Positions 51,901 through 62,445 of a stretch of 64,000 bases of DNA are shown here, in pieces. The stretch covers positions 1,002,001-1,066,000 of the forward strand of contig JAIUCV010000004.1 in NCBI GenBank assembly GCA_026724425.1, in the 5' to 3' direction. The position numbers and the translations under genes were made by a program. Under the pieces are notes generated by a model. It was not told the DNA's origin, searched no databases, and saw only the letters and a list, made by a program, of their open reading frames with translations. This stretch comes from Erythrophleum ivorense. Lineage: Eukaryota; Streptophyta; Magnoliopsida; Fabales; Fabaceae. Numbering within the stretch: position 1 is the first letter of the stretch; the number at the start of each line of letters is the position of its first letter.

Positions 51901-52854
51901 CTTACCTAGTATATATATATTTGATCATATTTCTTTTAATAATTTTTGGAGTTGATGAAAGTGCTGAGAGTGGAGTCAAAATTAAGAGTATTTTCTTTCA
52001 ATTGATCATATATAATGTGCCTTTTTGCTAACATATTAAGGAATAGATTAGTAGAGTTTCAATTGTGTTCTAGGTTCATTTGTTAGGTAAAGATTAATTT
52101 TTGAATTGAGAATTGGGTTACTAAAAATTTTTCCATTAAGCAACCAGTCATGTTGATTTTGGTGAATTTACTATGACTTTGTTTGGCTGCATGAAGCCAT
52201 GATTTTTGGCATGCTTCTTGGTCAATATGTTGGGAATTATTTATAAATTTTTTTAGAATTTTCTGGGTTGGGTTGATTGGTTAAATACATCTATTTCTAG
52301 ATATAGTAAAGAATGCCCTATTTTCAATATTTCTTGACTATAATTCAACTTTGCAAATTTTTGAGAATAATATGGACATGATTTTGGTCTAAAAGTTTCT
52401 ATACAACGTATTTGATATGTCTAGTTATATACATAGTTTTTTGGTAAATTTTGAAGATCATTTGTTCATGTTTTTGTTAGTTTTTTTTTAGATTATACAA
52501 ATATATTATTTAGCAGTTTTTTTTTCTTATATTTTTTTATCTTTCTTGTTTGATTTTTTTTACATTGGTTCTTATGGAATTTTAGGCTAAAATTTGGCAT
52601 GAGAGTTCTTTTATGTTTTTTTTTTGTTGAGAAAAATTGGCTTAATGTTCGGAACATGTTATCTATGTGTTTTTGCTTGTCGATTATACATGATTCAGCA
52701 TTCTTATTATTTATTTTTTTAATTGAGCATAAAGGGTGCAACATTCCTTCAACTAAGCATAAGAGGAGGCTGGTAAGTATTTAAATTCAAATGTAATTCT
52801 CGTTTATTTAATATATGAGATAACTAATATCAATAAATAATTACAAATTTTATA
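48970..52854. other. CACTA interior, putative intron-rich gene body
   Basis: Lies between the possible first exon and the recognisable coding tail. It contains short (TA)n tracts near 50628 and 50766 and an (AC)11 tract at 51793-51814. A 15-codon piece at about 52733-52778 (KGCNIPSTKHKRR followed by 'gtaagt') looks like an exon end. No larger exon is convincing. Confidence 0.4.
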
Positions 52855-53040
52855 GCTTGGAAGGCTACCTACAATGTTTGAATCGATGTATAACAGAGCC
52901 TAATCAACGTATAACAGAGCAGGATCAACAAATTTTGTCTCTACTAGACCAATATCAGCAAAACACTTAATAGATTGCAAGAACTTGAATCATGGTTATC
53001 TCGTGCCCCATCAGATCCTGATGATTGTCCTTCATCATAA
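52733..53040 (+). pseudogene. C-terminal exons of a CACTA accessory protein, frame broken
   Basis: An exon-like piece ends CNIPSTKHKRRL before a GTAAGT donor near 52771. After an AT-rich intron with a 'ttttatag' acceptor near 52854, a Gln-rich segment (NQRITEQDQQILSLLDQYQQ) is followed, one frame over, by LQELESWLSRAPSDPDDCPS and a TAA. Heptad-like spacing of Leu and Ile suggests a coiled coil. Position next to the 3' subterminal array, plus the Gln-rich character, fits the tail of a plant En/Spm-type transposase or accessory protein. The frame change and in-line stops suggest it is not functional as read. Confidence 0.45.
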
Positions 53041-53339
53041 AGATGATTTTATTTCCCTTCCTTTATTTTAAGATATATGTTTTGTTGAGGATTATTATAA
53101 TTTGCTTTAGAATAATTATCATTTAATTGAGAATCATTTTAATATATTTGTTACTTTTTTGTTATATATTATTGCGTTATTATACTTTACTGGATAGGGA
53201 GAAACACTTAAACCTAAAATTTTATTATTTAATAATAATGTTATTTTTAATTTACCTTACTTTATTATATTTTTATTGTATTTTATTGGATAGGTAATAA
53301 AGTAATATTGAGGTTAAATTAAAAAAATATTTAATAATA

Positions 53340-54047
53340 AAACAAATTAAATTAGCGATGAAATATTTCATCACAAATCTATTGTTGATTATTGACGAAA
53401 TTTTTATCACAAATCTGTCGTTAATTAGTGACAAAATATCCTTCACAAATCTATATTTAATAATGAAATAAATTACATTGCGACAAAATATTTTATCACA
53501 AATTCGTCGTTGATTAGTGATAAAATTTTCGTCACAAATTCATATTTGATTAGCGACAGAATATCCGTCACAAATCTGTCGCTAATATTTCATTGCAATT
53601 CCGTCGCTAATTAGCGATGGAATATTCTGTCCAAATCCTTAGCTAATTAGCAACGGACTATTCCGTCACAAATTCTGTGTTAATTAGTGACGGAATATTT
53701 TGTCACAAATCCGTCACTATTTAGTGACAAAATAATCCATCCCTAGTCCATGACTAATCACTGACAGAATATTTTGTTTGAATTCCGTCGCTAATTAGCG
53801 ACGGAAAATTCCGTCACTAATCTATCACAAACTTGGAATATGTTATCCTAATAATTAGCGACGGAATTCTTTTTTGTGACGGAATATTCCGTCATTAATT
53901 AGCGACGGAATTTCAAATTCCGTCACAAATAAATTAGTGACGATGAAATTATCGACGGAAAAAATCCGTCACTAATTCCGTCGCTAATTCGTTTGCGACG
54001 AAATTATCCACATTTAGCGACGAAAAATTCCGTCGCTAATTTCTGTT
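53340..54047. repeat. Right subterminal repeat array of the CACTA element
   Basis: About 700 bp of alternating 'ttagcgacggaat' and 'attccgtcgctaa' motifs, more decayed toward the inner side and cleanest in the last 250 bp. It mirrors the left array and is roughly twice as long. Confidence 0.85.
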
Positions 54048-54062
54048 TTTCTTGTAGTGGAG

Positions 54063-57000
54063 GAAACAAAACTTGTGATAAGGCTTTTTGTTGCACTTTG
54101 CTTCTTTTGCTTAACCTTTCTCTTCTCAATGAATAATAATTAATGCAAACAATAGATGCTTTGAACTTTGTAAGGAGAAATAAAACAAAGTAGAATAAAG
54201 TATTTCTACTTTTTTTGACTTTGCCATTTTTTTCTGCATAATTTTGAAACTTTATATTTAGCTTTAAGCTCTATTTCACTCTTTTAATCTCTTTTTTTCT
54301 TCTAATTAGTTTGCTACTCATATCTTAGTATAGTTTCTCTTTTCATACTCTCAAAATATAGTTATCTTTCTTTGACTATTCTTTAAAAGGAAAAAAAAAA
54401 TATTCTTCTTTTGTTTTTTGATTTTGTCTTGTAACTTCAATGTTTAGAATTTTCATCTTTGTTCTTTTCTTCTATTGTATGCTCTAGATAAAAGAGATAT
54501 ATATAAGTAAATATAATATTTTCTCTTTCTCTTTCTATTTTGCACAAGGAAAACATTTTGCTCTTTGCTTCCTTCCCTGTACAGCACTGGATATAAAGAA
54601 TGAAGACTTGCGTTTCTTTTGCTATTACAACTTTTCTATTTTGTAACATTTCTCTAATTTTCTAATGTTGAGAGTTTAACGGGTAACAAGGAAGCTAAAA
54701 TCTTGATCTCGCAAGTCTTTGATTTTGTTTTTGAGAGAGATAGTTGTTTTAATAGATAGAATCTTTTTTGACTAAGCCTTTATTTTTCATTAAATACTTT
54801 TATTTTTATTTAAACTTCTATGTGTGAATAAAAGATCAAGTGGAAGTCTTTTCTATATAGCTTCTAAAAAGTTCTATAAAGCTTTTAAAGAAAATACTAT
54901 AGCATATTTGACATTTCAAATGAAAGTGTTTTTTTATTTGACAACAAATTATATATATATATTATAATATTTATGTATTAGTAAATGGTGCAAAGCATGG
55001 TTAACTTTAGAAATGAGAAGGTATTAGAATAGAAAAAGCAATATGACACTTTTAGATATGTTATGTTTTTCAAGAAAAAAATATAAATATTGCTTTTGCC
55101 AATTTTTTGTCTTTAGCATGATTTCAAATTAGTATTATAATTTTTTTTGTACCAATGCTTTTTTCAATATGGATGTGCAGTAACAAAAATGAGCATACTA
55201 CTTTCAACCATTCCTATAATAAATAAATGTTATACTTTCTTTCTTGCCCTTTTTATTTGCTTTTTTAAAAAACATATTCCCTTAAAAGTTTGTTACTCTT
55301 CATCAATTTAAGTGCAAGACATATTATAACAAACTTTATTTTAATACATTTTATTTCTCTAAATAAGTGTTATTGCTTATAAAAATTTAATAACATAAAT
55401 CAATACAATAAGTAATAAATAATATTTAATTATTTTTAACTTCATATTTTTATAAATTTAACTTAAGAATTTTATTATTATTAAAATAATTTAAAATCAT
55501 ATCAAAACCTTGGATTCAACAACATGAATATGCAAATCTATCTATTTAGCGCTTTTCCAAGTGTGAATAAGAATGCTGTTCGAAGAATATTTATACTTAA
55601 CTCAATATGGCAAAACAGATAGCCCTCAAATCTCAGCTTACAAAAATCAGGATTCAGCCATGATTAAGCATACCATAATAGATTTTAGTGCAAGATTTTG
55701 GTCTCAGCCTTCAAGTTAAACCAAGCCATAGCAACAATAATCATCAACCAAAATTTGACCCATATCGCCCAACCGAGATGCACAACCAGGAAGTTCGCCC
55801 AAATTCCAAGCTAGCAATGACTGAAACATGATCAGGAGAGGGATTTAACAAAGGTTCAGGCCTAAGTTTCATAATCAAATTGAAACACAGCAAAAAGGGA
55901 TCACTAGCAGGAGATTTAGACACAAATTTTCATGCTGAACCAAACCACAAGGACACTGACAACAAGCACTACAAAAAAAAATTTTTTTAGAGCCAAATTT
56001 TCATCTTTTCATTACCATACTTCAAACAAAGAGCAATGTAAAAATGTTCATAAATGTGTAATAAATGTGTTTCTAAATTTTTGTATCAATCTCAATAATT
56101 AATTTGTGATTTAAGAATAATTATTTTTTTAATCTCTTATACAAGATCACTCATGCACAATAGGATTTTGGGCCTTTAGACTACATAAAGGCTATTTAAT
56201 GATATTGGTTTCAGCCCGCGTAAGTCTCCATTTGTTGTAGGTCTAAATGGGCCGGCGAGTCAAATCGGGGTAAGCCTTGAGTGACATACTGGGCTACCTC
56301 GTTATATTTAAGGTTTGGGGTAGCCCGATTCAACCCGAATACGTTGTAAATGGTCATGGGTTGTATTTGATTTGTTTGGGTAAATTATTGCTTTCTTTGG
56401 CTGCAATTCCGCAATATGTCAAAGACGTTTTCCTTCAAATTTGGCAATCTCGTTTTCCTCATCTCTGACTCTGCGCCTGATATTTAAACAGAAGTCAAAT
56501 AAACTTGTTCTGAAAAAAAATCTACAATACACACATTTTTCAAACCATCAAATCAACTTCTTTTAATTAAGACTCAGTCCAATATGTTTATAAAACGTAG
56601 GTTCCTTTAAAAAAAATATATGCATACACACACATACATTTTTTATTTTATAAATTTGATAATAAATTGAAAAGGCTATCCCAACTTATTAGATTTAGCT
56701 AAAAAAATAAATATAAATTCAAAAAATAAAAAATTCTTATTTAAAAAAAATCAAATATAAAATAGTCAAATTAAATTTTTTTTTTTAGTTAGGTTCGCAT
56801 TGGAATCTAACTTGTATTCTAATATATTTTTATATTATTAATCAATAAATTTCACTATATTTTCATCCAAATTCCTCCTTCAACAATCCAACTGAAATCA
56901 GACAAAAATAGCACAATCCAACTTTCAAAGGGTCTGGAAACTCGGAATGGACAGAGCCAAACAGGGTCAAAGCAGATGGGTAAGGAAAAGATTGAGAAAA

Positions 57001-57530
57001 GCTGATGGATTTAAAAAATCTGGATCACAATGCATTGCAACACTACTTTGAAAATTTTATTAAAAGTATAATAAAATATTTTCTTTCTCTTTTGTTTTTT
57101 TTCCTCCACCCACCCACGGGCCTCAAAAACTCTGCTTTTTCTTTTGTTACTCACGGATTCTAACCTTTGTGATGATCAACATCCTTAAGGATGCCAATTA
57201 TATTTCTATTGGTTAAATGATATAAAAAAAAAAAGTAAGTGAAATAAAAAATAATTTGTATATTTTTATTTTTATAAAAGTGATTTAATAATTAAAATAA
57301 TATTTATTAAAATATAATAAACATTAAATATTATATAAATATATTACATTGGCTTGTCGCTGGCCAAACGGCCCTTTGATCGCTTGTGGTCATAGTTCAG
57401 CCAGTGGGATCCTAGCTGTCCTTGTACCAAGAAGACTCCCTCATATCTCTGGGCTGTGGCAACTTGGCAAGACTACCAGACTCTCTTGGCTTTGAGGATA
57501 TAATTCTTAACAATCTCATATTGTAGTTAA
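54063..57530. other. Intergenic, with one orphan CACTA-like terminus
   Basis: AT-rich DNA with no supported gene. At 55967 'cactacaaaaaaaaatttttt' resembles a CACTA terminus, but no partner or subterminal array is visible. A frame at 56277-56468 lacks a credible start. The last several hundred bases (57330-57530) are upstream of the membrane-WRKY gene and include 'gaggatataattc', a weak TATA candidate. Confidence 0.4.
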
Positions 57531-57538
57531 GTGAATGA

Positions 57539-58567
57539 ATGGCGAGGATGCCCATCCGAATTCCAAATTGCTTAATTCATCCTAAATTATGGAGATTTCT
57601 GGGTTTCTTTTCAAGCCTAGTTGGAGTTCTGTGTTACGCTCTGAGTTCGTCTTTCCAACATCTATTTGGGAAATGGAACTTTTTGAAGATCATAATTTAC
57701 GCCGTGGTAAGTTTATTTATAAGCAGCATGATGTTATTTGCTAAAAAATGGCAACTTTCAAGGAGTCTTTTGCTCAAAGTTCATTTAGGTTTCTTGATTT
57801 TGATGCTCACAACTTTGTACTCCTTTTTCTACGATAAAGCAATAAATGAAAAACCAGACCTCTTGAGCTTGATTTCTTGTGCTGCCTTTGCTGTAATGTC
57901 CTTGAGCTTATCAAGGCAGATTGACCTTGGATTCGAAGTGGATCTTCTCAATTTTTTCCTAGGTTGTCTTACCATACTGATGAAAATCAACTTAATGCTC
58001 GGCTTCGTTGCTGCCATTTTCTGCTATTTCCTCTTTGTTCTTCGTTCCAATTCGAATCCTGAGCTAGAAATTGGAGCTAATAGAGCTGAAGACTATGTAG
58101 AAGTGGAAATTGACACTGTAAGAGGAGCTGATAATAACAGTGGCGACCAATCTGATTATAGCATCAGCAATCATCGCCACCATCAAATACGGACATTACG
58201 AAGAAGATTTGATGATGGGTACAACTGGAAGACATACGAAGAAAAACAAGTGAAAGGAGGTGAAAAGCGTAGGAGTTACTACAAATGCACGATCCCCACT
58301 TGCCCAGTAAAGAAGAGAGTTGAGAGGTCTATAGATGGGCAGATTACTGAGGTACTTTATAAGGGTACTCATAACCATTACGACCGTAGCCATATGGTTA
58401 GAATAGAGAGAAACTCATCGTTTGAAACTCTTTATGCAAATCAACCTTCAAAACTGTCCCTGCTGATGAAACCCCTTATCAATCATTGGAGACTCATGGC
58501 AATGATCAATTGGATTGGATTGACGCACCGGAGAACTCATCAATATCAATATGAGATGCTGAATTGA
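57539..58567 (+). CDS. Multi-pass membrane protein with a C-terminal, variant WRKY domain
   Basis: An uninterrupted frame of 342 residues from an ATG; MARMP and a second Met at residue 4 are the only nearby starts. Residues 17-168 contain about five hydrophobic stretches (near 17-37, 51-68, 80-98, 107-124 and 136-168). The inter-helix segments KKWQLSRS and SRQIDLGFEVD are conserved in the downstream paralogue. An acidic linker (171-215) follows, then a basic patch LRRRF. A WRKY domain spans 225-282: DDGYNWKTYEEKQVKGGE, SYYKC, and Cys250-x4-Cys255 with His278-x-His280 (C-x22-H-x-H spacing). The zinc ligands and the VKK-VERS-DGQITE-YKGTHNH pattern match the N-terminal WRKY domain of group I factors, which also lacks the usual domain intron. 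The heptapeptide is WKTYEEK, not WRKYGQK, so W-box binding is doubtful. A membrane-tethered factor or decoy are both possible. Confidence 0.8.
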   Translation: MARMPIRIPNCLIHPKLWRFLGFFSSLVGVLCYALSSSFQHLFGKWNFLKIIIYAVVSLFISSMMLFAKKWQLSRSLLLKVHLGFLILMLTTLYSFFYDKAINEKPDLLSLISCAAFAVMSLSLSRQIDLGFEVDLLNFFLGCLTILMKINLMLGFVAAIFCYFLFVLRSNSNPELEIGANRAEDYVEVEIDTVRGADNNSGDQSDYSISNHRHHQIRTLRRRFDDGYNWKTYEEKQVKGGEKRRSYYKCTIPTCPVKKRVERSIDGQITEVLYKGTHNHYDRSHMVRIERNSSFETLYANQPSKLSLLMKPLINHWRLMAMINWIGLTHRRTHQYQYEMLN

Positions 58568-59603
58568 GAGTTGAGGATATTGATTGATGTAAATAAAGTC
58601 AAGGAAAAGGTAGAGGAAATTGAAGCCTAGATATTTGTGCTTTTCTAAGGAAGCAGTGGTGAATGGCATGAATCGCATGGATCGAAAGCTTCCGACGATT
58701 CAGAAGCTTGTCTTGCGTCGGTTCATGAACTCGGGTCCTTTGTGACCCGACATGAACCGCTGAAGTAAACACCTCGTGAATCGTGTTTCCAAGTACCACG
58801 TCCTGCATGTGATGTCTGCCAGTTGGACTTGCTTCGCGTGATTTATTGGCTTTCTATTTTGGCTAGGAAACGTGATTTAGGGCCTTTGATTTTCTTTTCT
58901 TTTTTCGTTTGTCTTTTGAACTAATTGAACTAATGAAATTTTATTGGTGTTCACTGTTCAAAAGGAAACTTCCTCCATTCTTTCTTTGAACTTGCCAGTA
59001 AGTACCAAGTAGGAGTAGCTGTTAGAAGGGGAACAACAGGTCTGTTGGTTAATGAGGTTCGAGTCAAAAAGCTTCTTCGAGGGAAACAAGCATGGAATCC
59101 TGGCCATAAATTTCTCCCTTTGTTTTTTTCTTTTAAGAATCTTTCATTTAATATTTTATCTTTTATGGAATATGTTAAAGAAGTCATTATTTTCTCAAAT
59201 TTAAAAATTTTTAGTCGCACTTCATTTTTTTTCTTCCAAAAGTGAATTTAACTCTGATCGAGATTCTTTAATTTTAGAGACTATTTTAGTATTACCAATT
59301 AAAGCTCATTGGTTGTTTTGTTGTAACACTCAATGGTGAAGATTGTTTATCCCATATAATTCAGGGGATTAAAACTTTTATTTGCGGCTTTCAATTTGAA
59401 GGAAAATTTAAACCCCCAAAAAAAAAGAGTCTATAATCATGTAAGGCTAAAAAAAATGTCTTTAAATTATACCAGACCCACTTTTCATACACCTATCAAC
59501 TATTTTGGGCTAAAAGATGGGAATCTTGGCGATAAATTTCTCTCTTTTTTTTTTTTCTTTCAAGAATCATTCATTTTTCTTTTGAGAATCATTCATTTAA
59601 TAT
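58568..59603. other. Spacer with duplicated fragments
   Basis: Two features show local duplication. About 58915-59095 resembles 60700-60870 (shared 'ttattggtgtt', 'ttctttctttgaacttgc' and 'agtagtagctgtta'-like strings), the latter being just upstream of the second membrane gene. In addition, 59092-59158 resembles 59519-59604 ('ggaatc-tggc-ataaattt', 'aagaatc-ttcatttaata'). No gene is supported; frames here are short. Confidence 0.5.
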
Positions 59604-60272
59604 ATGTTTTTTAAATTATATGGCAGCGCTCAAAATCTTTGGATGAAGCCTGGATTGCAAATTGGGCAAGTGGACAGCATTCCGAAAGCCAACCACCCGT
59701 CCCCTTCAATTGTGGAAGGAAATGGCAAACATGAGCACCCAGACAAGCCTGAGAATCTAGAACACTTGTCTGGAGATGAATTGGTCGCTTCTTATAATAC
59801 CGAGCTAACTAAGATGAGAAGAAACCATGAAGTTCAACTGCAAGAGATCACTGAAGAACACCCAGACAGGCCTGAATACACATGTCTAGAGATGACCATG
59901 ACAGTTCAACTACATGGGATCACTGAAGAACACTCAAAGAGGTCTGAGTATCCAGAACACATGTCTAGAGATGACAATAAAGTTCAACTACATGAGATCA
60001 CTGAAGAACACTCAAAGAGGTCTGAGTGTCTAGAACACATGTCTAGAGATGACCATGAAGTTCAACTGCACAAGATCACTGAAGAATACCCAAACAGGCT
60101 TGCGTCTCTAAAACACATATCCAAAGATGAATTGGCCGCTTATTATAATTCCGAGCTAACTAAGATGAGAAGAAACCATGAATATCAAATACAAGAGGTC
60201 ACTGAACAGAATTTCATTCTTAGAAAAAGAGTTTATTCATTGCTGTCCAAGGAGGACAAGGACTTTCTCTAA
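59604..60272 (+). CDS. Coiled-coil ORF resembling part of a WPP-domain-associated protein, with internal repeats
   Basis: A 222-codon open frame starting at an ATG. A 'ggcag' just before 59625 could instead be a splice acceptor, making this a last exon. It is rich in Glu, His and Lys and predicted coiled coil. DELVASYNTELTKMRRNHE near the start is repeated as DELAAYYNSELTKMRRNHE near the end. The latter is followed by a NFILRKR and KEDKDF tail. This resembles, from memory, a region of plant WPP-domain-associated (WAP) coiled-coil proteins, which are much longer; I infer a fragment. Between the two blocks lie in-frame repeats of VQLHEITEEHSKRSE and EHMSRDD. Whether it is expressed or joined to the upstream gene is unknown. 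It lies between two membrane-WRKY paralogues. Confidence 0.5.
   Translation: MFFKLYGSAQNLWMKPGLQIGQVDSIPKANHPSPSIVEGNGKHEHPDKPENLEHLSGDELVASYNTELTKMRRNHEVQLQEITEEHPDRPEYTCLEMTMTVQLHGITEEHSKRSEYPEHMSRDDNKVQLHEITEEHSKRSECLEHMSRDDHEVQLHKITEEYPNRLASLKHISKDELAAYYNSELTKMRRNHEYQIQEVTEQNFILRKRVYSLLSKEDKDFL
59832..60137 (+). repeat. 72/78-bp in-frame coding minisatellite
   Basis: The string 'gttcaact-ca--agatcact' recurs at 59832, 59904, 59982 and 60060, spacings 72, 78 and 78 bp. All are multiples of three, so the frame is kept through the array. A more diverged fifth related copy starts near 60182 within the second DEL--YYN block. Confidence 0.9.
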
Positions 60273-61052
60273 TAAACATTCCAGTGTTTCTCCCTTTACA
60301 TATCTCAAAACCCGATCTGATTATGTACAACCTGAACAACTATTTTTATAAATGGATAAATTACATTATCCTTCATATTGAGAGAAATGTTCAAATTATA
60401 TATTCTCTTTCTGTTTTGAAAAATTAGACTTTATTGATGTGTTCATCTGATTTTTGACTTTTGATGATAACAAATAATTTAGATCATTTTTTAAAAAATA
60501 AAAAAATTAAACGCTTAAAATAATATAGGACTGAAATGACATAAGATCTCTAATTTTGATAAAATAAAAAAAATATCTGAATACCTTTGTCTTCCTGTAT
60601 TCTTGTTTCAACTTTCAGTCCAGACAGAGATCTGAATCCTTTATGATTTACGACTAGTTGGACCCTTGGATTATTATTTTCCATTTGTACTTTGAACAAA
60701 TTGGTTTAATGAGATTTATTGGTGTTGAATTGGACGTGATACTTACACTGTTCTTTCTTTGAACTTGCTTTTAAGTTTCAAGTAGTAGTAGCTGTTAAAC
60801 AGCAAGTCAATTGACTTATGAGGCAGAGTGAATCAACAATTTGGACTTCAAAGAAAATAAGCATGCAAGAGTAAGCTGGAAACTCCTAAATTGCCGTTAA
60901 CCACTTCTTACGGTCATTCCTTGAATATTACTTTAACCTTAAATAAAAAGACTCCAAAAGCCAAGTCTACCTTAAATTGTGACATTACTTTTCCTTCCCT
61001 GCCTCAAACAATATTACTATCTTATGAAGCAAATTTTTGAAATTTGGAAAAG
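60273..61052. other. Spacer upstream of the second membrane gene
   Basis: AT-rich DNA. The part 60700-60870 is a diverged copy of 58915-59095. No gene is supported. Confidence 0.45.
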
Positions 61053-61627
61053 ATGCTCATTCATATTCCAAATCAGCAAAATCAGGCAATGTTATGGAGA
61101 CTTATCGGGTATATGTCAAGCATAGTTGGCCTGCTTTGTTATGTTCTGAGCTCTTCCTTCAAACATCTATTTGGAGGGTGGAACTTTTTCAAGTTCCTTC
61201 TTTATAATATGATAGGTATAACCATCAGCAGCATCATGTTATCTGCAAAGAAAAGGCAAATCTCAAGGAGTTTGAAGCTCAAAGTTCATGTGGGATTTTT
61301 GGTTCTAATGGTCGCCTCTTTGTACTTCTTTTTCTATGATAAACCAGATGAATTGAACATCATTTCGTGTGCTGCATTTGCTTTGATGTCACTGTGCTTG
61401 TCAAGGCAGATTGAGCTTGGATTCAAAGTTGATCTCTGAATTTTTTCCTAGGATGTCTTACTGTACAACTTATGAAGATCAGCTTGATTCTCGCTTTTGT
61501 TGCAGCTGTTTTCTCCTATGTCCTCATCATTTTTTCCTGTAATTGAGATTCCCAAGTAGAGATTGGAGCCAATAGGACTGAAGACCATGTTGCTATTGGA
61601 ATTAATGCTGCAAATGGAGTAGAATGA
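61053..61627 (+). pseudogene. Frameshifted paralogue of the membrane part of the membrane-WRKY gene
   Basis: From the ATG at 61053, 128 codons match the first gene closely: LWRLIGYMSSIVGLLCYVLS, SSFKHLFGGWNFFK, SIMLSAKKRQISRS, LKVHVGFLVLM, FFYDKPDELNIISCAAFALM and SRQIELGFKVDL. A frame that starts nine bases earlier would need TTG, so I reject it. A TGA at 61437-61439 then stops translation. It results from a one-base loss relative to the paralogue: shifting the frame recovers NFFLGCLTVQLMKISLILAF and a further hydrophobic stretch up to a TGA at 61544. Homology continues past it through the linker (VEIGANRTEDH) to about 61627. A 'ttttttcctag' at 61439-61450 could act as a splice acceptor, so alternative processing is not excluded. 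Confidence 0.75.
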
Positions 61628-62445
61628 GCAACTGAGAATGAAGGCATCAATGAGGAGCTATTTTTTTGTAAGTTCTCCAGAAAAAAATTTCAAGAAACAG
61701 AACTTAACACAATTTTTAATTGATTTAGCATATTTGATTTATTTCTGGGTTTTTTTGATACAGACTCAGCCTTCCCCACGTATTGGAGCATGTCCAGAGG
61801 AAAGCAATTATGGGGATAACCAACCAAATATTGAAGAAGACAAAAACTTGTTGAGTTTCTCTTTCCAAACTGTATGTGACAATTGTTGGAATAATTTGAA
61901 AAATTAAAGGGACAAAACTCCACATTAAATAGAGACAACAACTCCAAAGTCTTCATAAAAAGAGGAACGTATACATATATAAAATGGTATTTTAAAAGAT
62001 AACGTAAATTTAAATATTAATTATTTAATTAATATTTAAACACTTAGTATTCAACTGATGCATTCATAAGTGTTGGATCAAAACAGATCTAATAGTGTAT
62101 ATCTGGTCTAATTTCTTTAAAAAAAAATACTAATTTCAGTTTAATGTACATATGTTTTTATCTTCAAAATCAAAATTTGATTTTGGTTTAATTGTCAATG
62201 TTTAGAATTGCATGATTTTCTTTAATCACAATCAAAATTCGGTTTTATATTCCTCATCTATATAAAGGAGGCAGACTAGAGATACAACACACAGAACCTT
62301 ACATTTCTTTTCTCTCACAAATACTCTCTATTTTCACTCTCTATTTTCGTTTTGCATGCAGGAAGATATCTGTAGTTGCTGACAATTATCTTTAAGGTTT
62401 GGAACAAATCTTGGAGGTGGTTCACTGAAGTCTAACAGCAAATTA
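61628..62445. other. Region between membrane pseudogene and WRKY exons
   Basis: A GTAAGT donor near 61669 and a 'tgatacag' acceptor near 61763 flank a small block (61764-61907) reading TQPSPRIGACPEESNYGDNQ and onward to a TAA. It might be an exon linking the membrane part to the WRKY exons downstream, but no homology supports this. The rest is AT-rich. Confidence 0.35.
62259..62266 (+). promoter_or_regulatory. TATA box upstream of the WRKY exons
   Basis: TATATAAA followed by 'ggaggcagactagagatacaa', a good context for a start site about 30 bp downstream, and then a CT-rich leader. It suggests the group III WRKY gene has, or had, its own promoter independent of the membrane pseudogene. Confidence 0.55.

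Larger units (their letters stand above)
44249..54059 (+). mobile_element. Full-length CACTA (En/Spm) DNA transposon
   Basis: A 9811-bp element. It begins CACTACAAAAAAATAG at 44249 and ends CTTGTAGTG at 54059, inverted termini of the CACTA superfamily. GAG on both sides (44246-44248 and 54060-54062) is the expected 3-bp target duplication. Both ends carry dense subterminal arrays of 'gcgacggaat' and its complement 'attccgtcgc'. Near the right end, 52855-53040 encodes in two frames NQRITEQDQQILSLLDQ and LQELESWLSRAPSDPDD, followed by a stop. This looks like the Gln-rich coiled-coil tail of a plant En/Spm-type accessory transposase. The core TNP2-like transposase is not recognisable, so the element is probably non-autonomous. 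Confidence 0.9.

Noticed and set aside
59057..59075. 'ggttcgagtc' resembling a tRNA T-loop
   Set aside because: No D-arm, anticodon arm or acceptor stem can be formed around it.
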